A stretch of 64,000 nucleotides of DNA from Streptomyces sp. P9-A4 (GTDB lineage: Bacteria > Actinomycetota > Actinomycetes > Streptomycetales > Streptomycetaceae), in contig NZ_JAZIFY010000001.1 in the NCBI RefSeq assembly GCF_036634195.1, positions 5,528,501 through 5,592,500 on the forward strand, given 5' to 3'. The notes below the pieces were generated by a model. It ran no database searches, was not told the origin of the DNA, and saw only the letters and a list, made by a program, of their open reading frames with translations. Below are positions 9,305-17,840 of this stretch, piece after piece. The position numbers and the translations under genes are program-made. Positions within the stretch are counted from its first letter, which is position 1; every line of letters begins with the position of its first letter.

Positions 9305-10684
9305 CTACAGCTTGGTCCACGCCTCGGTGAGCACCGAGCGCAGGATGCCTTCGATCTCGTCGAAGGTGCCCTGGTCGGCGATCAGCGGCGGGGCCAGCTG
9401 GATGACCGGGTCGCCGCGGTCGTCGGCACGGCAGTACAGGCCGTTGTCGAAGAGCGCCTTGGAGAGGAAGCCGTAGAGCACGCGCTCCGTCTCCTCGTCC
9501 GTGAAGGACTCCTTGGTGACCTTGTCCTTGACGAGCTCGATGCCGTAGAAGAAGCCGTTGCCGCGGACGTCGCCGACGATCGGCAGGTCGTGCAGCTTCT
9601 GCAGCGTCGAGAAGAAGGCGCCCTCGTTGTCCAGCACGTGCTGGTTGAGGCCTTCCTTGTCGAAGATGTCGAGGTTGGCGATGGCCACCGCCGACGACAC
9701 CGGGTGGCCACCGAAGGTGTAGCCGTGGAGGAAGGTGTTGTCGCCCTTGTAGAACGGCTCCGCGATGCGGTCGGAGACGATGCAGGCACCGATCGGGGAG
9801 TAGCCCGAGGTCATGCCCTTGGCGCAGGTGATCATGTCGGGCACGTAGCCGAACTTGTCACAGGCGAACATCGTGCCGAGGCGGCCGAAGGCGCAGATCG
9901 TCTCGTCGGAGACGAGCAGCACGTCGTACTGGTCGCAGATCTCGCGGACGCGCTGGAAGTACCCGGGCGGCGGCGGGAAGCAGCCGCCGGCGTTCTGCAC
10001 CGGCTCCAGGAAGACGGCGGCGACGGTGTCGGCGCCCTCGAAGAGGATCTCCTGCTCGATCTGGTCGGCGGCCCAGCGGCCGAAGGCCTCGGGGTCGTCG
10101 CCGTGGATCGGGGCGCGGTAGATGTTGGTGTTCGGCACCTTGTGCGCGCCGGGGACCAGCGGCTCGAAGGGGGCCTTCAGGGCCGGCAGACCCGTGATGG
10201 ACAGGGCGCCCTGCGGGGTGCCGTGGTAGGCGACCGCACGCGAGATGACCTTGTACTTGGTGTGCTTGCCCTGGAGCTTGAAGTACTGCTTGGCGAGCTT
10301 CCAGGCGGTCTCGACGGCCTCGCCGCCGCCGGTGGTGAAGAAGACCTTGTTGAGGTCGCCCGGGGCGTAGTCGGCGAGGCGCTCGGCGAGCTCGACGGCC
10401 TTCGGGTGGGCGTACGACCACACGGGGAAGAACGCGAGTTCCTTGGCCTGCTTGTACGCGACCTCGGCCAGCTCCTCGCGGCCGTGTCCGGCGTTGACCA
10501 CGAAGAGACCCGCGAGACCGTCGAGGTAGCGCTTGCCCTTGTCGTCGAAGATGTAGGTGCCCTCACCACGCACGATGGTGGGAACGGGCGAGTTCTCGTA
10601 CGACGACATGCGGGTGAAGTGCATCCACAGGTGGTCGTAGGCGGACTTGGAGAGGTCCTGGGTCACGGTTATCGGGTTCCCCAC
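9305..10684 (-). CDS. Class III aminotransferase, probably putrescine/omega-amine aminotransferase
   Basis: A 459-residue PLP enzyme of fold type I. The PLP lysine lies in ITCAKGMTSGYSP and the PLP-ring aspartate in LLVSDETICAFGR. The sequence (YENSPVPTIVRGEGTYIFDD; AYHGTPQGALSITG) is closest to amine:pyruvate transaminases of the SpuC type. Beside a gamma-aminobutyraldehyde-type dehydrogenase, it probably turns putrescine or a related amine into an aminoaldehyde. I take the GTG at 10684 (VGNPITVTQDLSK), overlapping the regulator stop by 16 bases; a GTG at 10666 is possible. It is probably co-transcribed with the Lrp-type gene. Confidence 0.88.
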   Translation of the reverse strand: MGNPITVTQDLSKSAYDHLWMHFTRMSSYENSPVPTIVRGEGTYIFDDKGKRYLDGLAGLFVVNAGHGREELAEVAYKQAKELAFFPVWSYAHPKAVELAERLADYAPGDLNKVFFTTGGGEAVETAWKLAKQYFKLQGKHTKYKVISRAVAYHGTPQGALSITGLPALKAPFEPLVPGAHKVPNTNIYRAPIHGDDPEAFGRWAADQIEQEILFEGADTVAAVFLEPVQNAGGCFPPPPGYFQRVREICDQYDVLLVSDETICAFGRLGTMFACDKFGYVPDMITCAKGMTSGYSPIGACIVSDRIAEPFYKGDNTFLHGYTFGGHPVSSAVAIANLDIFDKEGLNQHVLDNEGAFFSTLQKLHDLPIVGDVRGNGFFYGIELVKDKVTKESFTDEETERVLYGFLSKALFDNGLYCRADDRGDPVIQLAPPLIADQGTFDEIEGILRSVLTEAWTKL

Positions 10685-11160
10685 ATGTAGGTCTGCTTCT
10701 TGAGCTTGAGGTAGACGAAGCTCTCGGTTGAGCGCACGCCGGGCAGGGTCCGGATGCGCTTGTTGATCACATCCAGCAGGTGGTCGTCGTCCTCGCAGAC
10801 GACCTCCACCATCAGGTCGAAGGAGCCCGCGGTCATCACCACGTACTCGCACTCGGCCATGCCTGTCAGGGCTTCCGCCACCGGATCCAGGTCACCCTCG
10901 ACGTTGATGCCGACCATCGCCTGCCGTCGGAAACCCACGGTGAGCGGGTCGGTGACGGCGACGATCTGCATGACGCCCTGATCGAGCAGCTTCTGGACGC
11001 GCTGCCGTACGGCGGCTTCGGAGAGGCCGACGGCCTTGCCGATCGCCGCGTAGGGGCGGCGACCGTCCTCCTGGAGCTGTTCGATGATCGCCAGGGAGAC
11101 GGCGTCGATCGTCGGGGACGAACCGGTTCCGGTTCTGGAGTCTGTGCTTCGACTGGCCAC
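10669..11160 (-). CDS. Lrp/AsnC family transcriptional regulator
   Basis: A 163-residue regulator. Residues of about 18-75 form the winged helix-turn-helix (AIIEQLQEDGRRPYAAIGKA, then GLSEAAVRQRVQKLL), and the rest is the ligand-binding RAM/AsnC domain (EYVVMTAGSFDLMVEVVCED). It starts at a GTG at 11160 and overlaps the aminotransferase start. It is divergent from the aldehyde dehydrogenase at 11366, so it probably senses an amine or amino acid and controls both directions from the shared 205-base region. Confidence 0.92.
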   Translation of the reverse strand: MASRSTDSRTGTGSSPTIDAVSLAIIEQLQEDGRRPYAAIGKAVGLSEAAVRQRVQKLLDQGVMQIVAVTDPLTVGFRRQAMVGINVEGDLDPVAEALTGMAECEYVVMTAGSFDLMVEVVCEDDDHLLDVINKRIRTLPGVRSTESFVYLKLKKQTYMWGTR

Positions 11161-11189
11161 ACCTCACTGTGCACCGAGACTCGTCGGTC

Positions 11190-11221
11190 TTGCAACCCCG
11201 AAGCGATGTAATTCGTTGCGA
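11190..11221. promoter_or_regulatory. Candidate operator in the regulator/dehydrogenase divergent region
   Basis: TTGCAAC at 11190-11196 and GTTGCGA at 11215-11221 form an inverted repeat with one mismatch and 25-base centre spacing. It lies between the Lrp-type gene and the dehydrogenase promoter, where an autoregulatory site is expected. The symmetry is modest. Confidence 0.35.
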
Positions 11222-11268
11222 GAGGCCTTCAAATGCACTGAATCCGAAGTTGCCGGGGGTCGGGCCTG

Positions 11269-11296
11269 TTGAAAGCGTCAGCCGAACGACTAGGCT
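11269..11296 (+). promoter_or_regulatory. Candidate vegetative promoter of the aldehyde dehydrogenase gene
   Basis: TTGAAA (11269-11274) and TAGGCT (11291-11296) are separated by 16 bases, matching the main Streptomyces sigma factor consensus. The predicted leader is about 62 bases and ends with AGGAGGGG before the GTG at 11366. Confidence 0.6.
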
Positions 11297-11365
11297 GAGG
11301 TGTCTGCCCATCAGGGCACCGCACAGGGACGTGCGACGACAGAACGTGACAGGAGGGGTGGCCAC

Positions 11366-12802
11366 GTGACCACCGAGCTGCGCCGGCTGCGTAACTACAT
11401 CAACGGGGAGTTCCGCGACGCGGCCGACGGCCGCACCATCGAGGTGATCAACCCGGCCACCGGCGAGGTGTACGCCACCTCCCCGCTCTCCGGGCCGGCC
11501 GACGTCGACGCCGCCATGGAGGCCGCCGCGGCCGCCTTCCCCGCCTGGCGCGACAGCACGCCGTCCGAGCGCCAGAAGGTCCTCCTCAAGATCGCGGACG
11601 CCTTCGAGGAGCGTGCCGAGGACCTGATCGCCGCAGAGGTCCAGAACACCGGCAAGCCCGTCGGCCTCACCGCGAGTGAGGAGATCCCGCCGATGGTGGA
11701 CCAGATCCGCTTCTTCGCGGGTGCCGCCCGACTGCTGGAGGGCCGCTCCGCCGGCGAGTACATGGAGGGCATGACCTCCATCGTCCGCCGCGAGCCCGTC
11801 GGCGTCTGCGCCCAGGTCGCGCCCTGGAACTACCCGATGATGATGGCCGTGTGGAAGTTCGCCCCGGCCCTCGCCGCGGGCAACACCGTCGTCCTCAAGC
11901 CCTCGGACACGACCCCCGCGTCGACCGTCCTGATGGCCGAGATCATCGGTCAGATCGTCCCCAAGGGCGTCTTCAACGTCGTCTGCGGCGACCGTGAGAC
12001 GGGCAAGGCGATGGTCGAGCACCCGACCCCGGCCATGGCCTCCATCACCGGCTCCGTCCGCGCCGGCATGCAGGTCGCCGAGTCGGCGGCCAAGGACGTC
12101 AAGCGCGTCCACCTGGAGCTGGGCGGCAAGGCGCCGGTCGTCGTCTTCGAGGACACCGACATCGAGAGCGCCGTCGAGGGCATCTCCGTGGCCGGCTTCT
12201 TCAACGCCGGCCAGGACTGCACGGCCGCCACCCGCGTCCTCGTCCAGGAGTCCATCCACGACGAGTTCGTCGCCGCGCTCGCCAAGGCCGCCTCCGAGAT
12301 CAAGACCGGCCAGCCGGACGACGAGGATGTGCTGTACGGCCCGCTCAACAACGCCAACCAGCTGAAGCAGGTCACCGGCTTCATCGACCGCCTCCCGGCG
12401 CACGCCAAGGTCGAGTCCGGCGGCCGTCGCGTCGGCGACAAGGGCTACTTCTACGCCCCGACCGTCGTCTCGGGCCTCAAGCAGGACGACGAGATCGTCC
12501 AGAACGAGGTCTTCGGCCCGGTCATCACCGTCCAGTCCTTCACGGACGAGGCGCAGGCCCTGGAGTTCGCGAACGGCGTCGAGTACGCCCTCGCCTCCTC
12601 CGTCTGGACCAAGGACCACGCGCGCGCGATGCGCATGTCCAAGTCGCTCGACTTCGGCTGCGTGTGGATCAACACCCACATCCCGCTGGTCGCCGAGATG
12701 CCCCACGGCGGCTACAAGAAGTCCGGCTACGGCAAGGACCTCTCCGCGTACGGTTTCGAGGACTACACGCGCATCAAGCACGTCATGACCTCCCTGGGCT
12801 GA
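11366..12802 (+). CDS. Gamma-aminobutyraldehyde-type dehydrogenase
   Basis: A 478-residue NAD(P)-dependent aldehyde dehydrogenase. The general-base glutamate lies in LELGGKAPV and the nucleophilic cysteine in NAGQDCTAATR; the Rossmann part has APWNYPMMM. These match the aminobutyraldehyde/betaine aldehyde dehydrogenase group, which oxidises 4-aminobutanal to GABA. The GTG at 11366 follows AGGAGGGG with 7-base spacing. It is divergent from the Lrp gene and aminotransferase, giving a natural putrescine to GABA pair. It ends in a strong terminator. Confidence 0.92.
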   Translation: MTTELRRLRNYINGEFRDAADGRTIEVINPATGEVYATSPLSGPADVDAAMEAAAAAFPAWRDSTPSERQKVLLKIADAFEERAEDLIAAEVQNTGKPVGLTASEEIPPMVDQIRFFAGAARLLEGRSAGEYMEGMTSIVRREPVGVCAQVAPWNYPMMMAVWKFAPALAAGNTVVLKPSDTTPASTVLMAEIIGQIVPKGVFNVVCGDRETGKAMVEHPTPAMASITGSVRAGMQVAESAAKDVKRVHLELGGKAPVVVFEDTDIESAVEGISVAGFFNAGQDCTAATRVLVQESIHDEFVAALAKAASEIKTGQPDDEDVLYGPLNNANQLKQVTGFIDRLPAHAKVESGGRRVGDKGYFYAPTVVSGLKQDDEIVQNEVFGPVITVQSFTDEAQALEFANGVEYALASSVWTKDHARAMRMSKSLDFGCVWINTHIPLVAEMPHGGYKKSGYGKDLSAYGFEDYTRIKHVMTSLG

Positions 12803-12819
12803 TCCGCCCCGGCTCCGGC

Positions 12820-12865
12820 AGCGAGGCCCCGGCACCCTTGATCGACAGGGTGTCGGGGCCTCGCT
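12820..12865 (+). terminator. Strong terminator after the aldehyde dehydrogenase
   Basis: An 18-bp stem with one G-T pair (12820-12837 with 12848-12865) and a 10-base loop. No T-run follows, as usual for Streptomyces terminators. Confidence 0.8.
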
Positions 12866-12923
12866 CCGTCGCTCGACGTACCGTCCATTGCCGCAGGTGG
12901 TGGCGGGGGGCGATGCTGCGGGG

Positions 12924-14114
12924 GTGAGAGCGACAGCCAGGAAGAACATGTCCCGCCGGTCCCTGCTGCGCGGCATCGGCGGCGCCGGGGCCGCCACCCT
13001 GCTCGCGGCCGGATGCGGAGTGCCCGCCGCGTACGTCGACGAGAAGGACCGGGCGGGGCGCGACCTCTCCGCCCGCGACCGGACCCTCGACTTCGCCAAC
13101 TGGCCGCTCTACATCGACACCGATGACGAGGACCCCAGGAAGCGGCCCACCCTCGACGGCTTCCGCGAGCGCAGCGGCATCGCCGTGCGCTACACGGAGG
13201 AGATCAACGACAACGACGAGTTCTTCGGCAAGATCAGCCCCTCCCTGATGAACCACCAGGAGACCGGGCGCGATCTCATCGTCGTCAGCGACTGGATGGC
13301 CGCCCGCTTCGTCCGCCTCGGCTGGGTCCAGGAGATGGACCGCGCCGCGCAGCCGAACGTCGCCCGGAACCTCAACCCGCAGCTGCGCACGCCCGCGTTC
13401 GACCCCGGGCGGCTGCACAGCGTCCCCTGGCAGTCCGGCATCACCGGCATCGCGTACAACCGGAAGAAGCTCGGCCGTGAGCTGCGCTCCACCAAGGAGC
13501 TGTGGGCCGACGACCTGCGCGGCAAGGTCACGCTGCTCTCCGGGCTCGACGAGTCCATGTCCCTGCTCCTCCAGGGCAACGGCGTCGACGTGACCCGCTG
13601 GACCGCCGACGACTTCCACGCCCTCTGCGAGCAGATCGAGGGCCTCGTCAAGAAGAAGCACATCCGCCGCTTCACCGGCAACGACTACATCAAGGACCTC
13701 TCCACCGGCGACGTCCTGGCCTGCCAGGCGTACTCCGGCGACGTCATCCAGCTCCAGGCCGACAACCCGGACATCGAGTTCGTCGTTCCCGAGGAGGGCG
13801 CGGAACTCTGGGCCGAGTCGCTCATGATCCCCAACCTCGCCCACCACAAGTCCAACGCCGAGAAGCTCGTCGACTACTACTACGAGCCCGAGGTCGCCGC
13901 CGGACTCGCCGCCTGGGTCAACTACGTGTGCCCGGTGCCGGCCGCGCAGACCGTCCTCGCGAACTCCGGCGACGAGGAACTGGTGGCCCTCGCCGAGGAC
14001 CCGCTGATCTTCCCGGACGCGGACATGCGGAGCCGGCTGTCCATCGCCCGCGACATCAAGTCCGAGGAGCGCCAGGAGTTCGCGAAGAGGTGGAACGCGA
14101 TCGTCGGCCTGTGA
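12924..14114 (+). CDS. Spermidine/putrescine-binding lipoprotein (PotD-like), orphan copy
   Basis: A PotD-family extracellular binding protein of 396 residues from the GTG at 12924; an ATG at 12948, with AGGAAG upstream, is an equally good start. The N-terminus MSRRSLLRG then LLAAGCG is a twin-arginine signal joined to a lipobox. The body has family stretches such as LDFANWPLYID, INDNDEFFGK and RRFTGNDYIKDL, shared with the second PotD at 23506. No permease or ATPase adjoins it, so it may feed the PotABC membrane complex 12 kb away or widen its substrate range. Confidence 0.88.
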   Translation: MRATARKNMSRRSLLRGIGGAGAATLLAAGCGVPAAYVDEKDRAGRDLSARDRTLDFANWPLYIDTDDEDPRKRPTLDGFRERSGIAVRYTEEINDNDEFFGKISPSLMNHQETGRDLIVVSDWMAARFVRLGWVQEMDRAAQPNVARNLNPQLRTPAFDPGRLHSVPWQSGITGIAYNRKKLGRELRSTKELWADDLRGKVTLLSGLDESMSLLLQGNGVDVTRWTADDFHALCEQIEGLVKKKHIRRFTGNDYIKDLSTGDVLACQAYSGDVIQLQADNPDIEFVVPEEGAELWAESLMIPNLAHHKSNAEKLVDYYYEPEVAAGLAAWVNYVCPVPAAQTVLANSGDEELVALAEDPLIFPDADMRSRLSIARDIKSEERQEFAKRWNAIVGL

Positions 14115-14137
14115 GCAAAGGGCTCCCGACCCGTTTC

Positions 14138-14149
14138 TGAACGCGTTCA
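14138..14149. promoter_or_regulatory. 12-bp perfect palindrome TGAACGCGTTCA in a promoter
   Basis: The palindrome lies about 10 bases upstream of the TACGAT -10 box of the next gene, where a bound repressor would block RNA polymerase. Short palindromes of this kind are typical TetR-family operators. No TetR gene is present in the window. Confidence 0.5.
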
Positions 14150-14158
14150 AGAAGGGCG

Positions 14159-14164
14159 TACGAT
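14159..14164 (+). promoter_or_regulatory. -10 box for a leaderless transcript
   Basis: TACGAT ends 6 bases before the ATG at 14171, which places the transcription start at or next to the start codon. There is no ribosome binding site. The -35 is weak (TTCTGA at 14135-14140). Confidence 0.5.
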
Positions 14165-14170
14165 GCCCCC

Positions 14171-14728
14171 ATGAGCGACTCGAACGGGCCGAGAGCCCTT
14201 CTCACGCGCATCCGTGTCTGGCTGATCGTCTTCGTCGTCTGCCTGGTCCTCAGCGGCGCGACCGCCTTCCCGCTCGTCACCGAACTCCGCCTGCTCGACT
14301 CCTCGCTGGACGGCTGGGCCGCGCCCGTCGCCGAGCTCTTCCCGGCGCTCGCCGAGTGGATCGACCTGGTGCGCGCCGGGGTCGAGACCGCCGACGCGCA
14401 GGCGCCGTACCTGCTCTACGGCACCGACTGGCTGGCCTTCGCCCATCTGGTCATCGCGGTCGCCTTCTACGGCGCCTACCGCGACCCCGTCCGCAACGTC
14501 TGGGTCGTCGAGTTCGGCATGATCGCCTGCGCCGGCATCCTGCCGCTCGCCTTGATCTGCGGGCCGATCCGCGACATCCCCTTCTGGTGGTCGGTGATCG
14601 ACATGTCCTTCGGGGTCGTCGGCGTCCTGCCGCTGCTCCACGTCCGCCGGATGATCAAGCGGCTGGAGGCCGGGCAGCCGCTGGAGGCCGGTCCGGGGCT
14701 CGCGGCGGCTCAGTCGGGCAGGCCGTAG
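14171..14728 (+). CDS. Small multi-pass membrane protein, function unknown
   Basis: A 185-residue protein with about four membrane segments: WLIVFVVCLVLSGATAFPLV, LLYGTDWLAFAHLVIAVAF, FGMIACAGILPLALICG and VIDMSFGVVGVLPLL. I recognise no catalytic motif. It appears to be translated from a leaderless mRNA and to be controlled through the palindrome just upstream. Its 3' end overlaps the convergent serine hydrolase gene by 19 bases. Confidence 0.85.
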   Translation: MSDSNGPRALLTRIRVWLIVFVVCLVLSGATAFPLVTELRLLDSSLDGWAAPVAELFPALAEWIDLVRAGVETADAQAPYLLYGTDWLAFAHLVIAVAFYGAYRDPVRNVWVVEFGMIACAGILPLALICGPIRDIPFWWSVIDMSFGVVGVLPLLHVRRMIKRLEAGQPLEAGPGLAAAQSGRP

Positions 14729-15876
14729 GCCGCCACCATCAGGCCGAGGGCGGTCCGGTTCATGTCCTGGCCCTTCGCGTCCGTGGCGTTGACGCTGTAG
14801 ACCAGGGTGCGCGAGCCGTCGCGGGTCGAGGCGACGGCCGTGTTGTAGCCCCAGCGGCCACCCGTCTTGCCCCACACCTCGCGCCCGCCGAGCCGCTTCA
14901 TCGACAGACCCACGGAGTACGCGGCCGGGTCGCCCGACGTGAGGTCGGAGACCTTCGGGAGGGTGAACATCTCCTCCAGGAGCGGCCCGCGCACCACCCG
15001 GCCCGCGAACAGCTCCCGGACGAAGCGCTCCAGGTCGGCGGTGGTCGACACCAGGTCCCCGGCCGCCCAGGCGTCCGACGTCCCCCAGACGGAGACATCG
15101 CGCGGGCCGGTCGTCCCGTCGTCGAGCCGCATCGTCTGGTAGCCGTGGTTGTACGGGCCGACGAGCTCCGCCGCGCCGCCCGGGAGGTACGTGTCCCGGA
15201 GGCCGAGCGGACGCAGGATCCGCCGCTCCACCTGGTGCTCGTACGAGTCGCCCGTGACCTGCTCCACGATCAGGGCCGCGATCGTGTACCCGATGTTCAG
15301 GTAGTGCTGGCGGGTGCCCGGCCGGAACTCGCGCGGCTTCGCCGTCGCCGCGCGGACCATGGCCTCCGGGCTGTGCGCGTCGAAGCGGTGCGCGTACCAC
15401 TCCTCCACCGTGTCCCCGACGGCCAGTTCCGCGGCCGGGATGCCATGGGTGTGGTTGAGGAGCTGGCGGACCGTGACCGTGGCGTACCGGCCGGGGATCA
15501 GCTCCGGCAGGTACGAACGGGCCGTGCGGTCCAGGTCGATCCGGCCCTCGGTGGCCAGTTGGAGCACCGTCGCCGCCGTGAAGATCTTCGTCACCGAACC
15601 GGCCCGGAAGCGGGCCGCCGGGTCCGCCGGGGCGTTCGTCTCCAGGTCGTGGACGCCCGAACCGCCCTGCCAGGAACCGTCGGTGCCGCCGACCCGGACC
15701 AGCGCGGCGGTGGCGTCGGCGCGGGGGAGGCCCGCGATCACCGCCGACAGATCGGGCGTCGAGGCCCGCGCGGCAGCCGCCGGCCGCGGTGCGGCGAAGG
15801 CGGGGGTGAGCGCCGGTCCGGCCGCCACGCCCAGGACCAGGGCGGCGGCGAGCAGGGTGCGGGTGGACGTTCGCAT
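14710..15876 (-). CDS. Secreted serine hydrolase, class C beta-lactamase / D-Ala-D-Ala carboxypeptidase family
   Basis: A 388-residue protein with a Sec signal peptide (TRTLLAAALVLGVAAGPAL, cleavage after AFA). The serine motif SxxK is GSVTKIF, the YxN motif is in HYLNIGYTIAA and the KTG motif is GKTGGRWGY, so all three active-site elements are present. Such secreted enzymes usually act as DD-peptidases or esterases on cell-wall peptides. The ATG at 15876 has CGGAG upstream with 6-7 base spacing; a TTG at 15882 is less likely. Confidence 0.9.
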   Translation of the reverse strand: MRTSTRTLLAAALVLGVAAGPALTPAFAAPRPAAAARASTPDLSAVIAGLPRADATAALVRVGGTDGSWQGGSGVHDLETNAPADPAARFRAGSVTKIFTAATVLQLATEGRIDLDRTARSYLPELIPGRYATVTVRQLLNHTHGIPAAELAVGDTVEEWYAHRFDAHSPEAMVRAATAKPREFRPGTRQHYLNIGYTIAALIVEQVTGDSYEHQVERRILRPLGLRDTYLPGGAAELVGPYNHGYQTMRLDDGTTGPRDVSVWGTSDAWAAGDLVSTTADLERFVRELFAGRVVRGPLLEEMFTLPKVSDLTSGDPAAYSVGLSMKRLGGREVWGKTGGRWGYNTAVASTRDGSRTLVYSVNATDAKGQDMNRTALGLMVAAYGLPD

Positions 15877-15934
15877 GGTCAACTCCGTTGGTGTGAGCCC
15901 TCGTTCTCGATGACTCCATCCTGCTGACCGGCGA

Positions 15935-15948
15935 CGATCCGCGGATCG
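15935..15948. repeat. 14-bp perfect palindrome upstream of the serine hydrolase
   Basis: CGATCCGCGGATCG is a perfect palindrome about 60 bases upstream of the serine hydrolase start and downstream of the response-regulator stop. It could be an operator or part of a weak terminator. Confidence 0.4.
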
Positions 15949-15972
15949 CCCGCACCGGCGGTCCTCAGCGGG

Positions 15973-16686
15973 TCAGTTCCTCCCCGGCACGGGGGAGCGG
16001 CCGGGTCCCGCGCCTCCCCCGGGCGGGGGAGAGCCCGCCGCGACAAGCCCCGTCTCGTACGCGCAGATCACCGCCTGGATGCGGTCGCGCAGGCCCAGCT
16101 TGGCCAGCACGTTCCCCACGTGCGTCTTCACCGTGTGGTCGCTGACCACCAGTTCCGCCGCGATCTCGGCGTTCGACAGACCCCGCGCCAGCAGCAGCAG
16201 CGTCTCCCGCTCCCGGCCCGTCAGCACGTCGAGGCGCGGGTCCGGGGCCGTCCTGCGCGGGCCGCCCGCCGTGTACTCCTCCACCAGGCGGCGGGCCACG
16301 GACGGCGCGAGCAGCGACTCGCCCGCCGCCACCACCCGTACCGCGTGCACCAGGTCGTCCCGCCGCACGTCCTTCAGGAGGAAACCGCTCGCGCCCGCGT
16401 GCAGTGCCTCGTACACATACGCGTCGGTGTCGAAGGTCGTCAGGATCACCGTCCGGCAGCCGGACTCGGCGCTGATCACCCGGCAGGCCTCGATGCCGTC
16501 GGTCCCCGGCATGCGGATGTCGAGCAGCGCCACGTCGGGCGCGTGCCGGCGCACCGCCGCGACGGCCTCCGCCCCGTCCCCGGCCTCCGCCACCACCTCG
16601 ATGTCCGGCTGTGCGTCCAGGATCATCGCGAAGCCGCTGCGGACCAGTTCCTGGTCGTCCGCGACCACCACCCGGATCGTCGTCAT
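15973..16686 (-). CDS. NarL/FixJ-type response regulator
   Basis: A 237-residue two-component response regulator. The receiver domain (about 1-125) has the acidic pair VVVADDQE, the phospho-acceptor in DVALLDIRMPG (about D55), the Thr in VILTTFD and the Lys in FLLKDVR. The LuxR-type helix-turn-helix is LTGRERETLLLLARGLSNAE followed by VSDHTVKTHVGNVLAKL. A Pro/Gly-rich tail follows. The start overlaps the kinase stop (ATGA), so the two are coupled and form a cognate pair. Confidence 0.95.
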   Translation of the reverse strand: MTTIRVVVADDQELVRSGFAMILDAQPDIEVVAEAGDGAEAVAAVRRHAPDVALLDIRMPGTDGIEACRVISAESGCRTVILTTFDTDAYVYEALHAGASGFLLKDVRRDDLVHAVRVVAAGESLLAPSVARRLVEEYTAGGPRRTAPDPRLDVLTGRERETLLLLARGLSNAEIAAELVVSDHTVKTHVGNVLAKLGLRDRIQAVICAYETGLVAAGSPPPGGGAGPGRSPVPGRN

Positions 16687-17840
16687 GTCCCCGCCTCCGC
16701 CGTGGAGGGTACGGGGAGCAGGACCCGCACCTCGAAGCCCCGGCCGCCGGGACCCGGTCCCGCCGTCACCGTCCCGCCGTGCGCGGCGGCCCGCTCCCGG
16801 ATGCCCGTGAGTCCGTGCCCGCCGGAGCCGCCCTGCGGGCCGCGCCCGTCGTCGGTGACGGTCACGCGCAGGACGCCGTCCGTGTGGGCGAGCCGGACGT
16901 CGACCGTACGGGCCCGCGCGTGCTTCACCACGTTCGTCAGGGCCTCCTGGACGATCCGGTAGACGCTCGCGCCGGTCGTCGCGGGCAGCGCCCGTACCCC
17001 GCCCTCCGTCGTGTACCCGACGGTCAGGCCGCCGGCCCGTACCCGCTCCACCAGGCCGGGGATCCCTCCGAGGTCCGGCTGCGGCGCGCGCGGGGCGCCG
17101 TCCTCGCCGCCCTCGCGCAGCACCCCCAGCATCTGCCGCAGCTGTGTCATCGCCTCGCGGCCCGTCTCCGAGATCGCCTCGAACGCCGCCTCGGCGCGCT
17201 CCGGCGCGGCCCGTACGGCCACCGGACCCGCCTCCGCCTGGACGATCATCAGGCTCACCGCGTGCGACAGGATGTCGTGCATCTCCCGTGCGATGCGGGC
17301 GCGTTCGCGCGCGGCGGCCCGCTCGGCCTCCACGAGGTGGGCGCGCTGCCGGGCGTCCTGGAGCCGCCCGAAGACATAGGCGGCGCCGAACACGAAGAGG
17401 GAGAAGGTCAGTTCACGCGCCGACTGGGTGTTGAGCCACACCGAGACCGGCACCGCGACCAGCAGGAGCCCCGCCGTCGCGAGCCGCTTCCAGGTGGGGG
17501 AGAGCAGCGCGATCGTGTAGACGCAGACGAGCCCGGTGTACGGCAGCGGCTGCCCCGGCCCCTCCAGGGCCAGCTTGTACAGCGCGCTCGCCGCCAGGAC
17601 CGCCAGGAGTACGGCGAGCGGCGCGCGCCGCCGCCAGGCCAGCGGCAGCACGGTGAGCGTCGTCAGCCCGTACGCGGCCCAGGTCGCCGGTTCAAGTTCG
17701 GGCCCGCGCGGCACCACGAACGGCATCGTCATCGCCGCCTGGACGAGGAGCGCGATCCCCGCGTCCACCGCCCAGGGGTTCGCCGCGCCCCAGGTCCGCG
17801 CCCGCTCCCACCGGCCGCGCACCTCCCCCCGTATCCCCAT
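16683..17840 (-). CDS. Two-component sensor histidine kinase (HisKA_3 / LiaS-NarX type)
   Basis: A 385-residue membrane kinase. About five hydrophobic segments make up residues 20-160, with little extracellular sequence, so it probably senses within or at the membrane. The phospho-acceptor histidine is in ARIAREMHDILSHAVSLM. The ATPase domain has the N-box VQEALTNVVKHA, a G1-type DDGRGP and GGHGLTGIRERA. The ATG at 17840 overlaps the methyltransferase stop by one base (TAATG). The signal is unknown. Confidence 0.93.
   Translation of the reverse strand: MGIRGEVRGRWERARTWGAANPWAVDAGIALLVQAAMTMPFVVPRGPELEPATWAAYGLTTLTVLPLAWRRRAPLAVLLAVLAASALYKLALEGPGQPLPYTGLVCVYTIALLSPTWKRLATAGLLLVAVPVSVWLNTQSARELTFSLFVFGAAYVFGRLQDARQRAHLVEAERAAARERARIAREMHDILSHAVSLMIVQAEAGPVAVRAAPERAEAAFEAISETGREAMTQLRQMLGVLREGGEDGAPRAPQPDLGGIPGLVERVRAGGLTVGYTTEGGVRALPATTGASVYRIVQEALTNVVKHARARTVDVRLAHTDGVLRVTVTDDGRGPQGGSGGHGLTGIRERAAAHGGTVTAGPGPGGRGFEVRVLLPVPSTAEAGT

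Noticed and set aside
12888..12923. TTG at 12888 as the start of the orphan PotD gene
   Set aside because: The bases before the GTG at 12924 encode no signal sequence; the twin-arginine signal begins at the later starts.
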